Source: CAYMTN01 sp964393335 (GTDB taxonomy: Bacteria > Chloroflexota > Anaerolineae > Aggregatilineales > Aggregatilineaceae). Taken from it: a DNA stretch of 23,688 bases. This document shows, piece after piece, positions 15,070 through 21,932 of the stretch; position 1 is the stretch's first letter, and every line of letters starts with the position of its first letter. Both the position numbers and the translations under genes were made by a program. The stretch lies in contig CAYMTN010000060.1 in NCBI GenBank assembly GCA_964393335.1, positions 1 through 23,688 on the forward strand, written 5' to 3'. A model generated the notes under the pieces. It was given only the letters and a program-made list of their open reading frames with translations, did no database searches and was not told where the DNA came from.

Positions 15070-15101
15070 CGCCCGCCGCGATGGACTTATCGCGGCGGGC
15101 G
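15070..15101. terminator. Long hairpin between convergent genes
   Basis: A perfect 13-bp stem, CGCCCGCCGCGAT (15070-15082) with ATCGCGGCGGGCG (15089-15101), has a 6-base loop. It lies between the kinase stop and the stop of the minus-strand gene. No T-run follows on either strand, so it may block or stabilise transcripts rather than be a classical intrinsic terminator. Confidence 0.6.
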
Positions 15102-15129
15102 CATGGTGTACGGGCAGAACCGTTTGGGA

Positions 15130-16368
15130 CTACATCGACTCGGCGACGATAGCACCGGTCAGAACCGGCGTGCCGGGGCGCGGGTCGAAGCCCATGTAGC
15201 TGTCGCCATCGCTTTCCAGTGTGATCACGACGGCGTCATACGGGCTGAAATTGTAGGCGGGTACGTCAAAGGTCAAGGTCAGCGTGCCGTCCATGTTGTC
15301 ATGTACGACGCCCGTGCTGAGCGCATACGGGGCCGACGCGACCAGCGTGTTAAACTCCGGGTTATCAAACGGCGTGCCATACGCTTCGTCGGCGTCGCTG
15401 GCGTTGGTCGTGCCAGGGCCACCATCCAGCCCGGCATCCACCACCCAACCTTCGAGCACCGTCCCATCGGGCAGCGCCGCGCCATTCAAGTTTACCGTGA
15501 TCGTGATCGAACCTTCGTCGCTGTACACTTCGGCGGTACCGGAAATACCGACCAGACCTGCATTTTCGGCCAGCGGCGTCGGTTCGAGTGTCACTTCAAC
15601 CGATCCCATCATCTGGTCATTCATGCTGTCGCCGCCGTCCGTGTTCGTATCGTTCATGGAATCAGCACCCATGTTCGAATCGTTCACGTTCTCGTCGCCC
15701 ATCGTGTCACCACCCATGTTTTCATCATTCATGGTGTCGTCACCCATACTCTCATCGCCCATCGAATCGCTGCCATCTGCCATCATTACATCACCGGCGG
15801 GTTCGCCATCGGCGATCATACCGGCAAAGACGGGCGTACCGGGACGCGGATCAAACCCCATGTGGCTGTCGCCATCGCTTTCCAGCGTGATCACAACGGC
15901 GTCATACGGGCTGAAATTGTAGTTCGGAACCACAAACTGAAGCTCCCACGTGCCGGTATCAGTCGGAGTCAACACGCCGGTGCTGAGCGCATACGGGGCC
16001 GCTGCCGCTGCCGCACCCAAATTCGGATCTCCAAACGCAGGGCCGTACTGCTCATCGGCATCGCTGGCATTGGTTGTACCGGGGCCACCATCCAGGCCCG
16101 CATCAACCAACCAGCCTTCAAGCACCGTACCATCCGGCAGGGTCGCGCCGTTCGGCGTCAGCGAAATGTGTACGCTGCCTTCATCGGACCGGACGTGCGC
16201 CCAACCGGTGACACCGGCCAGCCCTGCGCCCTCCGCATAACCGGTCGGCTGTAACGTCACGATCACGTCGGGGCCGCCCATCATCCCATCACCGTCCTGC
16301 GCGCTGACCGATGGCACCAGGGCCAGAATCAACGCCAGGATGACTACAAGGTATGCACCTTTACGCAT
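15130..16368 (-). CDS. Secreted tandem-domain protein with Met/Asp-rich repeat linker
   Basis: A 412-residue exported protein. A signal peptide (about 1-23, ending 'VPSVSAQ') is followed by two copies of one beta-rich domain, A at 33-187 and B at 256-410. Their last 30 residues are nearly identical ('NFSPYDAVVITLESDGDS', then 'MGFDPRPGTPV'), as are 'LPDGTVLEGW' and 'DAGLDGGPGTTNASDADE'. The pattern 'VITLES...P.PGTPV' faintly recalls the C-terminal domain of RskA-type anti-sigma factors; this is a weak resemblance. The linker (188-255) is built of five-residue units such as DSMGD, ESMGD, DTMND, with about 12 Met and many acidic residues and no Cys. The start is fixed by AGGAGGG nine bases upstream (16378-16384); an earlier in-frame Met lacks such a site. 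It is convergent with the kinase gene. Function unknown; metal binding or adhesion is speculation. Confidence 0.75.
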   Translation of the reverse strand: MRKGAYLVVILALILALVPSVSAQDGDGMMGGPDVIVTLQPTGYAEGAGLAGVTGWAHVRSDEGSVHISLTPNGATLPDGTVLEGWLVDAGLDGGPGTTNASDADEQYGPAFGDPNLGAAAAAAPYALSTGVLTPTDTGTWELQFVVPNYNFSPYDAVVITLESDGDSHMGFDPRPGTPVFAGMIADGEPAGDVMMADGSDSMGDESMGDDTMNDENMGGDTMGDENVNDSNMGADSMNDTNTDGGDSMNDQMMGSVEVTLEPTPLAENAGLVGISGTAEVYSDEGSITITVNLNGAALPDGTVLEGWVVDAGLDGGPGTTNASDADEAYGTPFDNPEFNTLVASAPYALSTGVVHDNMDGTLTLTFDVPAYNFSPYDAVVITLESDGDSYMGFDPRPGTPVLTGAIVAESM

Positions 16369-16405
16369 GTGTATTTTCCCTCCTGTGGTAGGGTGTTCAT
16401 GAAAG

Positions 16406-16440
16406 GTTTTGTCTGACACATTTGAGTATCACGACAAAAC
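16406..16440. repeat. Inverted repeat upstream of the tandem-domain gene
   Basis: GTTTTGTC (16406-16413) and GACAAAAC (16433-16440) form a perfect 8-bp inverted repeat with a 19-base spacer, 38 bases before the ATG of the minus-strand gene. It could be an operator for a dimeric regulator. No regulator is identified. Confidence 0.35.
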
Positions 16441-16785
16441 GTTACGTACCCCTTACGAAAACATGAACAAATCCTTACAGGTGGATCGTGCGAGGGATTT
16501 TGGGTGCGGGGAACCGGATCGGGCGCAAGCGTATTTTACAATTCGGCGTCGCCTGGTTTGGCGTGTTTTCGCTGATGGCGGTACGCCTCTGCTAAAGTGT
16601 GAGCAAATCATGCACGACTGAAAAGGGCTTAAAATCCCGCTGAAGAGGCGCTCGTGGTGATCCGTCTGAGGCGGTCTGGCCCTGTCGGTTCGAATGTGCG
16701 GACGGCGTGCCACACGAGATCCAGGCGGCCAAAATGGGAAACGGGAATTAACCACACTTCCACAGTGGAATACCCTCCCGTTTGG
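16441..16785. other. Intergenic stretch without a gene
   Basis: No open frame here shows any family. It holds a two-arm inverted repeat (CTCGTG 16651-16656 with CACGAG 16713-16718, and CCGTC 16662-16666 with GACGG 16701-16705) and a short palindrome TTCCA-CAG-TGGAA near 16759. The TTCGAAT at 16689 looks like a tRNA T-loop but has no matching stem. Confidence 0.4.
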
Positions 16786-16798
16786 TCAGAACAGAAAC

Positions 16799-16817
16799 CC
16801 ACTACCTGTGGTAGTGG
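16799..16817. repeat. Left-end hairpin of the IS200-type element
   Basis: Perfect 8-bp stem CCACTACC/GGTAGTGG with loop TGT. It is the counterpart of the right-end hairpin at 17382-17400. Confidence 0.75.
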
Positions 16818-16854
16818 TCTGAGAAAAAGGTTAAACCGTGAGAAGGCGTATCAT

Positions 16855-16890
16855 AAACTTCCCTGGAAGGTGTGAACTTCAAGGAGGTTT
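16855..16890 (+). promoter_or_regulatory. Hairpin hiding the tnpA ribosome binding site
   Basis: AAACTTCC (16855-16862) can pair over 8 bp (one G-U) with GGAGGTTT (16883-16890), which contains the Shine-Dalgarno sequence of tnpA. An inner GAAG/CTTC stem (16866-16869 with 16877-16880) strengthens it. Repression of tnpA by such a 5' structure is known for IS200. Confidence 0.6.
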
Positions 16891-16893
16891 ACA

Positions 16894-17337
16894 ATGCCCC
16901 GTGAATTCAAAAAACGATCGCATTCAATCTACGAATGCAAGTACCATATCGTGTTCTGTCCGAAATACCGGTACCGCATGCTGCGTGACGAGTTGGCAGA
17001 TTACATCAAGCGTGAAATCTACACGTTGTGTAGTCACAAAGATGATGTAGAGGTAGTGGAAGCGAATGTGCAAGCTGACCATGTGCATCTGGTGCTGTCA
17101 ATTCCGCCGAAGTATGCGGTCTCTAATCTGATGGGCTACCTGAAAGGGAAGCTTGCCACTCGCGTGTTCAATCACTACGAGCACTTGCGCCAACGCTATC
17201 GGAGCGGCCACTTGTGGTCACGCGGCTACTGCGTGAACACGGTTGGCTTGGACGAAGAGAAAATCCGACGCTACGTGAAATGGCAAGAAGCGAAGGACAA
17301 GCAAGACGAAGCTCATCAGCGGCGCTTGTTTGAATAG
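16894..17337 (+). CDS. tnpA: IS200/IS605-family Y1 transposase TnpA
   Basis: A 147-residue single-strand DNA transposase, full length for the family. It has the HUH metal motif His63-Val64-His65 in 'QADHVHLVLSIPP' and the catalytic tyrosine Tyr127 in 'KIRRYVKWQE', with Gln131 four residues later as in other Y1 enzymes. The N-terminal 'SIYECKYHIVFCPKYR' and the 'YLKGKLATRVF' segments are typical. AGGAGG lies just before the ATG but inside a predicted hairpin, so expression is probably kept low. All catalytic residues are present and the frame is unbroken, so the element may be active or recently inserted. Codon use is less GC-rich than that of neighbouring genes, consistent with mobility. Confidence 0.95.
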   Translation: MPREFKKRSHSIYECKYHIVFCPKYRYRMLRDELADYIKREIYTLCSHKDDVEVVEANVQADHVHLVLSIPPKYAVSNLMGYLKGKLATRVFNHYEHLRQRYRSGHLWSRGYCVNTVGLDEEKIRRYVKWQEAKDKQDEAHQRRLFE

Positions 17338-17381
17338 ACCAGAGTAGGTAGGAGCGCACCTTCCAGGTGCGCCATCGAAAG

Positions 17382-17400
17382 CCACCGCCAGAGGCGGTGG
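17382..17400. repeat. Right-end hairpin of the IS200-type element
   Basis: Perfect 8-bp stem CCACCGCC/GGCGGTGG with loop AGA, just downstream of tnpA. It matches the left-end hairpin in stem length, loop length and outer bases. Confidence 0.75.
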
Positions 17401-17407
17401 ATATTTA

Positions 17408-17437
17408 CTGGCATCTGCCCGGCAAACTAAGTACAAT
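17408..17437 (+). promoter_or_regulatory. Candidate promoter of the sugar operon
   Basis: CTGGCA (17408-17413) and TACAAT (17432-17437) are 18 bases apart. The -35 box begins only 8 bases after the IS right-end hairpin, so the insertion borders or partly creates this promoter. Confidence 0.4.
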
Positions 17438-17496
17438 GATGCTCATTCTCCGCCAGACAGATAAACGCAATACCAGTAGTAAAGGATATGCACCCA

Positions 17497-18435
17497 ATGA
17501 AGCGAGCAATTTACCTTATTATTGTGACAACACTCGTTATCGCGAGCCTGGCCGTGTCTGGGGTATCCGCGCAAGATGGCGGTCCAAAGGTTGTGGTGAT
17601 GACCCCATGGCTTGCCCAGCCAGGTACGCAACTAATGGTTGATGCCTTCAAAGCCTACGCCACTGAAAAAGGGTGGGATGTGCAGGTCATCGACACGGCT
17701 GAGGATATTGCCGCGCTGATCAGCCGCATGGAAGACGTTGCACTTCAAGACGTGGACGCCATTGTCATCAACGTCGATCCAACGCAAATTTCTGCGGGCC
17801 TACAAGCAGTTGCCGAGGCAGGCATTCCGGTCTTTGGCATGGACTCCGGTACCGATCCGCTGCTCGTCGCCAACGTGACCAGCAACGGGTATGTCATGGC
17901 TGCCGAAACGGCCACCTACGTGGTGGATCGCCTGAACGGTGAAGGCAACGTCGTTATGTTCATCTTCGAGCCCTACCCGCCCGTCCAGAAACGCGGCGTG
18001 ATCGCTGAAGCTATCTTCAACAACACGCCGGACATCACTATCGTCGACAAGATCACTCCCAGCTTTGACGCAGGCCCACTAGAAGGCGCACGCAACGCCA
18101 TGGAAGCTGTACTGCTCGCCAACCCCGAACCGGGCAGCATTGACGCCGTCTGGGCGGCGTGGGATGATCCGGCCCTGGGCGCTTTGCAGGCCATTCAGGC
18201 TGCCGGTCGCGAAGACGAGGGAATCGTGATCGTCGGTATCGACGCTACGCCACAAGCCCGCGATGCCATCGGCGGGGGCAGCAATTTCGAGGCGACCGTT
18301 GCGCAGGACTTCCCAGGTATCGCGCGTCAAGCCGCCGATCTCGTTGAAGCCTACCTCAGCGGCGAAGAGATCACGCAGTCAACGTACTACGTGCCCACAA
18401 AGCTCATCACAGCGGCTAACGCACTGGACGAGTAG
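17497..18435 (+). CDS. Periplasmic sugar-binding protein of an ABC importer (type 1 PBP fold)
   Basis: A 312-residue exported binding protein of the RbsB/Peripla_BP_4 type that would deliver a sugar or polyol to the permease. The signal peptide is residues 1 to about 26 ('IYLIIVTTLVIASLAVSGVSAQ'). The mature part shows the repeated alpha/beta PBP pattern: 'KVVVMTPWLAQPGTQLMVDAF', 'DVDAIVINVDPTQISAGL', 'IPVFGMDSGTD', 'IDAVWAAWDDPALGALQAI', 'IVIVGIDATPQA'. The start at 17497 is preferred over ATG 17488 because AAAGGA (17481-17486) is ten bases from the former and only one base from the latter. First gene of the operon, followed by an intercistronic hairpin, as is common for the most abundant importer component. 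The ligand is unknown. Confidence 0.9.
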   Translation: MKRAIYLIIVTTLVIASLAVSGVSAQDGGPKVVVMTPWLAQPGTQLMVDAFKAYATEKGWDVQVIDTAEDIAALISRMEDVALQDVDAIVINVDPTQISAGLQAVAEAGIPVFGMDSGTDPLLVANVTSNGYVMAAETATYVVDRLNGEGNVVMFIFEPYPPVQKRGVIAEAIFNNTPDITIVDKITPSFDAGPLEGARNAMEAVLLANPEPGSIDAVWAAWDDPALGALQAIQAAGREDEGIVIVGIDATPQARDAIGGGSNFEATVAQDFPGIARQAADLVEAYLSGEEITQSTYYVPTKLITAANALDE

Positions 18436-18484
18436 AAGCGTGGTCCTTCGTTTTCATTCGCCAAATTGATGACTGATTCTGAAT

Positions 18485-18512
18485 GGGGCGAGTCGGCACA
18501 CGTACTCGCCCC
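18485..18512 (+). terminator. Intercistronic hairpin after the binding-protein gene
   Basis: A 9-bp perfect stem GGGGCGAGT/ACTCGCCCC (18485-18493 with 18504-18512) with a 10-base loop has no T-run. It probably stabilises the upstream message or partly attenuates transcription into the ATPase gene, rather than ending the operon. Confidence 0.55.
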
Positions 18513-18527
18513 GTCGACCATACGTCT

Positions 18528-20120
18528 ATGTCGTACCAACTGCCAACATCATCTGCTGCCGACACGACTCCATTGCTGCAAATCATCAGCGCCAATAAAG
18601 CGTATCACGGTATTCCGGCCCTTATAGACGCATCACTCACTCTACAGGCGGGCGAAGTCCATGCGCTAATTGGTGAAAACGGGGCCGGAAAATCAACCCT
18701 GATCAAGCTGCTGGCAGGAGTATTGCCCGCCGATTCGATCGCCATTCGCGTATGCGGTGAGCTGGTGAGTTTTCGCGAAGCACGGGACGCATTCAATGCC
18801 GGGCTGCGTTTCATCCATCAGGAACTTAACGCCGTCCCCACATTTTCGGTCGCCGAGAACATCTTTCTCAACCAGCGCTATCCCACTCGGGCTGGCATCT
18901 TCGTGCGCTGGAGCCAGATCAATCGCCAAGCAAGCGTGGTACTCGCCCAGTTGGGCGTGGGACATATCGCTCCGCAGCAAATTATGGCTCGCCTCAGCCC
19001 TGGTGACCAGATGCTGGTCAAGATCGCGAGCGCGTTCGTCGGGGCTAATGCGGCCTCTCCTGACAAGCACGCCGCCTCGATCTACGTCATGGACGAGCCC
19101 ACAGCCGCTCTCAGCACGGCAGAAGCGGCGCGTTTGTTTGAGGTAATTGACCGGCTGCGTGACAACGGCTGCGCGATTCTCTATGTCACGCATCGCCTGG
19201 ATGAGATTTTCGAGATCGGGGATCGGGTGACCGTACTGCGCGATGGGCGGGTAGTGAACACAGTGCCCATCAAAGGCACGACCGCCGCCGCCTTGATCCG
19301 CATGATGACCGGACGCGATCTGCAGCAAGTCTATCCCCCGCGCGATCCGAACGTACAAGTGGGCGAACGGGTGCTGCTGGATGTGCGGGGATTCACCACA
19401 CGCGTAATCCGCGATATCTCGTTCCAGCTTCACGAAAATGAGATCCTGGGCGTTGCAGGGCTGAACGGCTCGGGGCGCACGGAGTTGCTGCGCGCGCTCA
19501 TCAAAGCTGACCGTGTGCGGGCTGGAATCATTACCCTCAATGGTGTCACCCTGCGAGCCCGCTCTCCTGCGGAAGCTTGGACTCAAGGGATCGCATATGT
19601 GCCAGAAGAACGCCGTGCACAGGGCCTGGTCCTTTCGCGCAGCATCAGCGATAACATCACGCTGCCGCACCTGCACCATCTAGCCCACGGCGGCATTTTC
19701 CTGAGCCACCAGCGCGAACGAAAAACCAGTGCCGACATGGGCGAAGCAGTTCGCCTGAAAGCCGAAGGAGTCAACCAGGTCACCTGGCAACTGAGCGGCG
19801 GCAATCAGCAAAAGACCGTCTTTGCGCGTGCCCTGGCAGGCTCTCCGCAGGTCCTGCTCCTGGATGAGCCGACGCGCGGTGTAGATGTCGGAGCGAAGTT
19901 CGATATCTACACGCTGATCCGCAAAATCAACACCCAGGGAACGGGTATTATTATGGTGTCGTCAGACCTGCCTGAGTTGATCGGGATGTGCGACCGCATT
20001 CTCATCATGCGCGATGGTGCGCTGGTCAACACCGTGCGCGCCGATATGTTGACTGAAAACGAGCTATTGACTTTGTGTTACGGAGAACTCTCGGATGACA
20101 ACCGGCCCAAAAGCCACTGA
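18528..20120 (+). CDS. Double-domain sugar ABC ATPase (RbsA/MglA type)
   Basis: A 530-residue ATPase with two nucleotide-binding halves, for a carbohydrate importer of the CUT2 class. Domain 1 has Walker A GENGAGKST (49-57), Q-loop 'FIHQELNAVP' and Walker B 'IYVMDEPTAAL'. Its signature is altered to LSPGDQM instead of the usual LS-x-GQQQ, and a short insertion 'GANAASPDKHAAS' precedes Walker B. Domain 2 has the degenerate loop GLNGSGRTE, normal for this family, signature LSGGNQQK and Walker B 'VLLLDEPTRGVDVG'. I start at ATG 18528, about 15 residues before the first domain. ATG 18483 would run through the hairpin and encode a non-conserved tail. No strong Shine-Dalgarno sequence precedes either. 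It overlaps the permease gene by 26 bases. Confidence 0.92.
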   Translation: MSYQLPTSSAADTTPLLQIISANKAYHGIPALIDASLTLQAGEVHALIGENGAGKSTLIKLLAGVLPADSIAIRVCGELVSFREARDAFNAGLRFIHQELNAVPTFSVAENIFLNQRYPTRAGIFVRWSQINRQASVVLAQLGVGHIAPQQIMARLSPGDQMLVKIASAFVGANAASPDKHAASIYVMDEPTAALSTAEAARLFEVIDRLRDNGCAILYVTHRLDEIFEIGDRVTVLRDGRVVNTVPIKGTTAAALIRMMTGRDLQQVYPPRDPNVQVGERVLLDVRGFTTRVIRDISFQLHENEILGVAGLNGSGRTELLRALIKADRVRAGIITLNGVTLRARSPAEAWTQGIAYVPEERRAQGLVLSRSISDNITLPHLHHLAHGGIFLSHQRERKTSADMGEAVRLKAEGVNQVTWQLSGGNQQKTVFARALAGSPQVLLLDEPTRGVDVGAKFDIYTLIRKINTQGTGIIMVSSDLPELIGMCDRILIMRDGALVNTVRADMLTENELLTLCYGELSDDNRPKSH

Positions 20121-21111
20121 CGGCACCCGCCAATGGATCATGCAGCGCATCCGGTGGTCACGTCTGTTCCGGCAGTTCGGGACGCTGATCGGATTCCTGG
20201 TGATTGTGGCGTTCTTCTCGTGGCAGAAACCCGACACGTTCATGAACGTCCGCAACTGGATGAATATCACGCAGCAGGTAAGTATTCTGGGTGTCGTAGC
20301 CGCAACAATGACGATCGTGATGGTCGTCAACGACTTCGATCTCAGCGTGGGAACGATGGCCAGTATGGTCGGCATTGTCGCCGGCACGCTGCTCCGTGAT
20401 GGACATTCGCTCACGGTGGCATTGGTACTGGCTCTGGTCGTCGGAGCCGCCGGAGGTCTACTGAACGGCATCCTCGTGTCTTATATCCGCATTTCGCCTT
20501 TCGTGGCCACTCTGGGCACGTTGACGATGTTCAACGGACTGGCACTGTACATCAGTGGTGGCACAACCATCTTCGGACGCGCAATCCCGAGCGCGCTCAG
20601 CGATTTCGGGCGTGAAGGCATCTATCTGGGCATCGTCGATGGGCAGCGCATCAACCTGCCCAATCTGACAATCATCACACTGATCGTGCTGTTTGTCGTG
20701 TGGGTACTGCTGGAGCAGACCGTCTTTGGACGCCGTCTGTATGCCATCGGCGGCAATATGGAAGCGGCACGCCTGGGCGGCGTGCGCGTACGTTTGCTCC
20801 GGCTGATGGCGTTTGTGATCAGCGGCGTGGGAGCTGCCATCGCCGGGTTAATGCTGGTCAGCCGCCTGGCTTCGGCCAATCCCACGCAGGGTGATGGCCT
20901 GATGCTCAGGGCCATCGCTGCCGTATTTCTGGGCATGACGATGAGCGAAGAGGGCGAACCGCACGTACTCGCCACGATGCTCGGTGTGTTGATCCTGGGC
21001 GTACTGGCCAATGGACTCACTCAACTCCAGATCGATACCTACATTCAGCAGATTCTGACCGGCGGCATTATCATCTTAGCCGTCACATTGAGCAGTCTTT
21101 CGCGGCGCTGA
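20095..21111 (+). CDS. Sugar ABC importer permease (RbsC-like)
   Basis: A 338-residue inner-membrane permease of the BPD_transp_2 family, with about eight to ten hydrophobic helices starting at 'FGTLIGFLVIVAFFSW'. Family hallmarks are visible: 'NDFDLSVGTMASMVGIVAG' (the region of the usual 'G.IDLSVG' motif), 'ISPFVATLGTLTMFNGLALYISGG', 'FGRRLYAIGGNMEAARLGGVRV' (the ATPase-coupling loop) and the C-terminal 'LGVLILGVLANGLTQL'. It starts within the end of the ATPase gene (26-base overlap, CGGAGA as ribosome site), so the pair is translationally coupled. Substrate not determinable; ribose, xylose-like pentoses or polyols are typical of the family. Confidence 0.93.
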   Translation: MTTGPKATDGTRQWIMQRIRWSRLFRQFGTLIGFLVIVAFFSWQKPDTFMNVRNWMNITQQVSILGVVAATMTIVMVVNDFDLSVGTMASMVGIVAGTLLRDGHSLTVALVLALVVGAAGGLLNGILVSYIRISPFVATLGTLTMFNGLALYISGGTTIFGRAIPSALSDFGREGIYLGIVDGQRINLPNLTIITLIVLFVVWVLLEQTVFGRRLYAIGGNMEAARLGGVRVRLLRLMAFVISGVGAAIAGLMLVSRLASANPTQGDGLMLRAIAAVFLGMTMSEEGEPHVLATMLGVLILGVLANGLTQLQIDTYIQQILTGGIIILAVTLSSLSRR

Positions 21112-21126
21112 GCGCAGTAGGTCACT

Positions 21127-21927
21127 ATGGTCAATGAAAACTGGTTGCTTCACACTCTTAAACGCACGCGGGCATCTAACCGCATGGCATTGTGCGGGTA
21201 TTTCCTGTCCGGGTACCCCACACCGGATGATTTTTACCGCTTGGTGCGTGCCGCCAGCGATCTCGACGTGATCGAGTTCGGCATTCCATCCACCAACCCG
21301 GCAATGGACGGTCCCGTGATCGCGAGCGCACACGAAATAGTTGTCCACCAGCGCGGCATTGGGGCTGAAACAGCGATGGCCCTGATTGGTGGCTTGCGCC
21401 ATATACCCCAGCCGCGTTTTGTAATGACCTACACCGATGTCGGACGCGCGCTGGCCGGGTTCTTGCGACTGTGCGTAGAGAATGGCATTCACGGCATGAT
21501 TGCACCGGATATCGAGCCGGAAGAGGGTCACTATGTTAAGACCATCGCTGAGGCGCTCAATCTCGCGGTGCTGACGTTGATCGACGGGCACGCTCCGGAC
21601 GATGTCTTGCGTACGCGCATTACACTGGGCAACATCGTTTACCTCAAGGCAGGAACCGGGCGCACAGGTCAGCCTGCGGACATTGAAGGGGAACTGGGGT
21701 TAGTCGTAGCCGAGACCATCCGCCGCATCCGTTCCATAGATGCGGACATCCCGATCGCGGTGGGAATCGGCCTGCAGCGCCCACAACAGGTAGCTGCACT
21801 GGCCCGGCTCGGCGTTGACATGGCAATCATCGGTACGAAACTCGTCGAGAAACTGCAAGCCGGTGAAAACGCCCTCGTGGACTATATCCAAAACTTGCGC
21901 GAAGCAACTTATTACGGTTCGAGGTGA
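21127..21927 (+). CDS. TrpA-fold protein in a sugar operon (tryptophan synthase alpha homologue)
   Basis: A 266-residue TIM-barrel protein. Both catalytic residues of TrpA align: Glu50 in 'DVIEFGIPSTNP' (TrpA Glu49) and Asp61 in 'AMDGPVI' (TrpA Asp60). The phosphate-binding loops are also kept in form: 'AGTGRTG', 'VGIGLQRPQQV' and 'IIGTKLVEKL' (TrpA G-F-G-I and G-S). But the indole-site Phe of 'GFGI' is Ile, and the 'IPFSDP' loop reads IPSTNP. There is no trpB, trpF or other tryptophan gene nearby; it sits between a sugar permease (15-base gap) and a sugar kinase. TrpA performs a retro-aldol cleavage releasing glyceraldehyde 3-phosphate, so an aldolase or isomerase acting on a phosphorylated sugar is a reasonable inference. 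A true TrpA displaced from its operon is the alternative. Confidence 0.82.
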   Translation: MVNENWLLHTLKRTRASNRMALCGYFLSGYPTPDDFYRLVRAASDLDVIEFGIPSTNPAMDGPVIASAHEIVVHQRGIGAETAMALIGGLRHIPQPRFVMTYTDVGRALAGFLRLCVENGIHGMIAPDIEPEEGHYVKTIAEALNLAVLTLIDGHAPDDVLRTRITLGNIVYLKAGTGRTGQPADIEGELGLVVAETIRRIRSIDADIPIAVGIGLQRPQQVAALARLGVDMAIIGTKLVEKLQAGENALVDYIQNLREATYYGSR

Positions 21928-21932
21928 TCAAT

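Larger units (their letters stand above)
16785..17412 (+). mobile_element. IS200-type insertion sequence (ends approximate)
   Basis: A compact element of roughly 630 bases carries only tnpA and no tnpB. Its two ends bear matching hairpins: left CCACTACC-TGT-GGTAGTGG (16799-16817) and right CCACCGCC-AGA-GGCGGTGG (17382-17400). Both have 8-bp stems and 3-base loops and share the outer CCAC/GTGG, as expected if one Y1 transposase recognises both. An additional hairpin (GCGCACC/GGTGCGC, 17354-17372) lies between tnpA and the right end and may stop transcription. As in this family, there are no terminal inverted repeats in the classical sense and probably no target duplication. The exact cleavage sites cannot be read from sequence alone. 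Confidence 0.75.

Noticed and set aside
14785..16254. Plus-strand open frame over the tandem-domain gene, with His/Ile-rich repeats
   Set aside because: The repeats are the antisense of the Met/Asp linker; the minus frame has a signal peptide and a good ribosome site.
15789..16380. CRISPR-like spaced repeats in the tandem-domain gene
   Set aside because: The repeats are two coding domains and an in-frame pentapeptide linker, without regular repeat-spacer spacing.
16683..16710. GGTTCGAAT resembling a tRNA T-arm loop, possibly a Sec tRNA near selD
   Set aside because: The flanking bases cannot form the 5-bp T stem, and no acceptor, D or anticodon arm fits around it.
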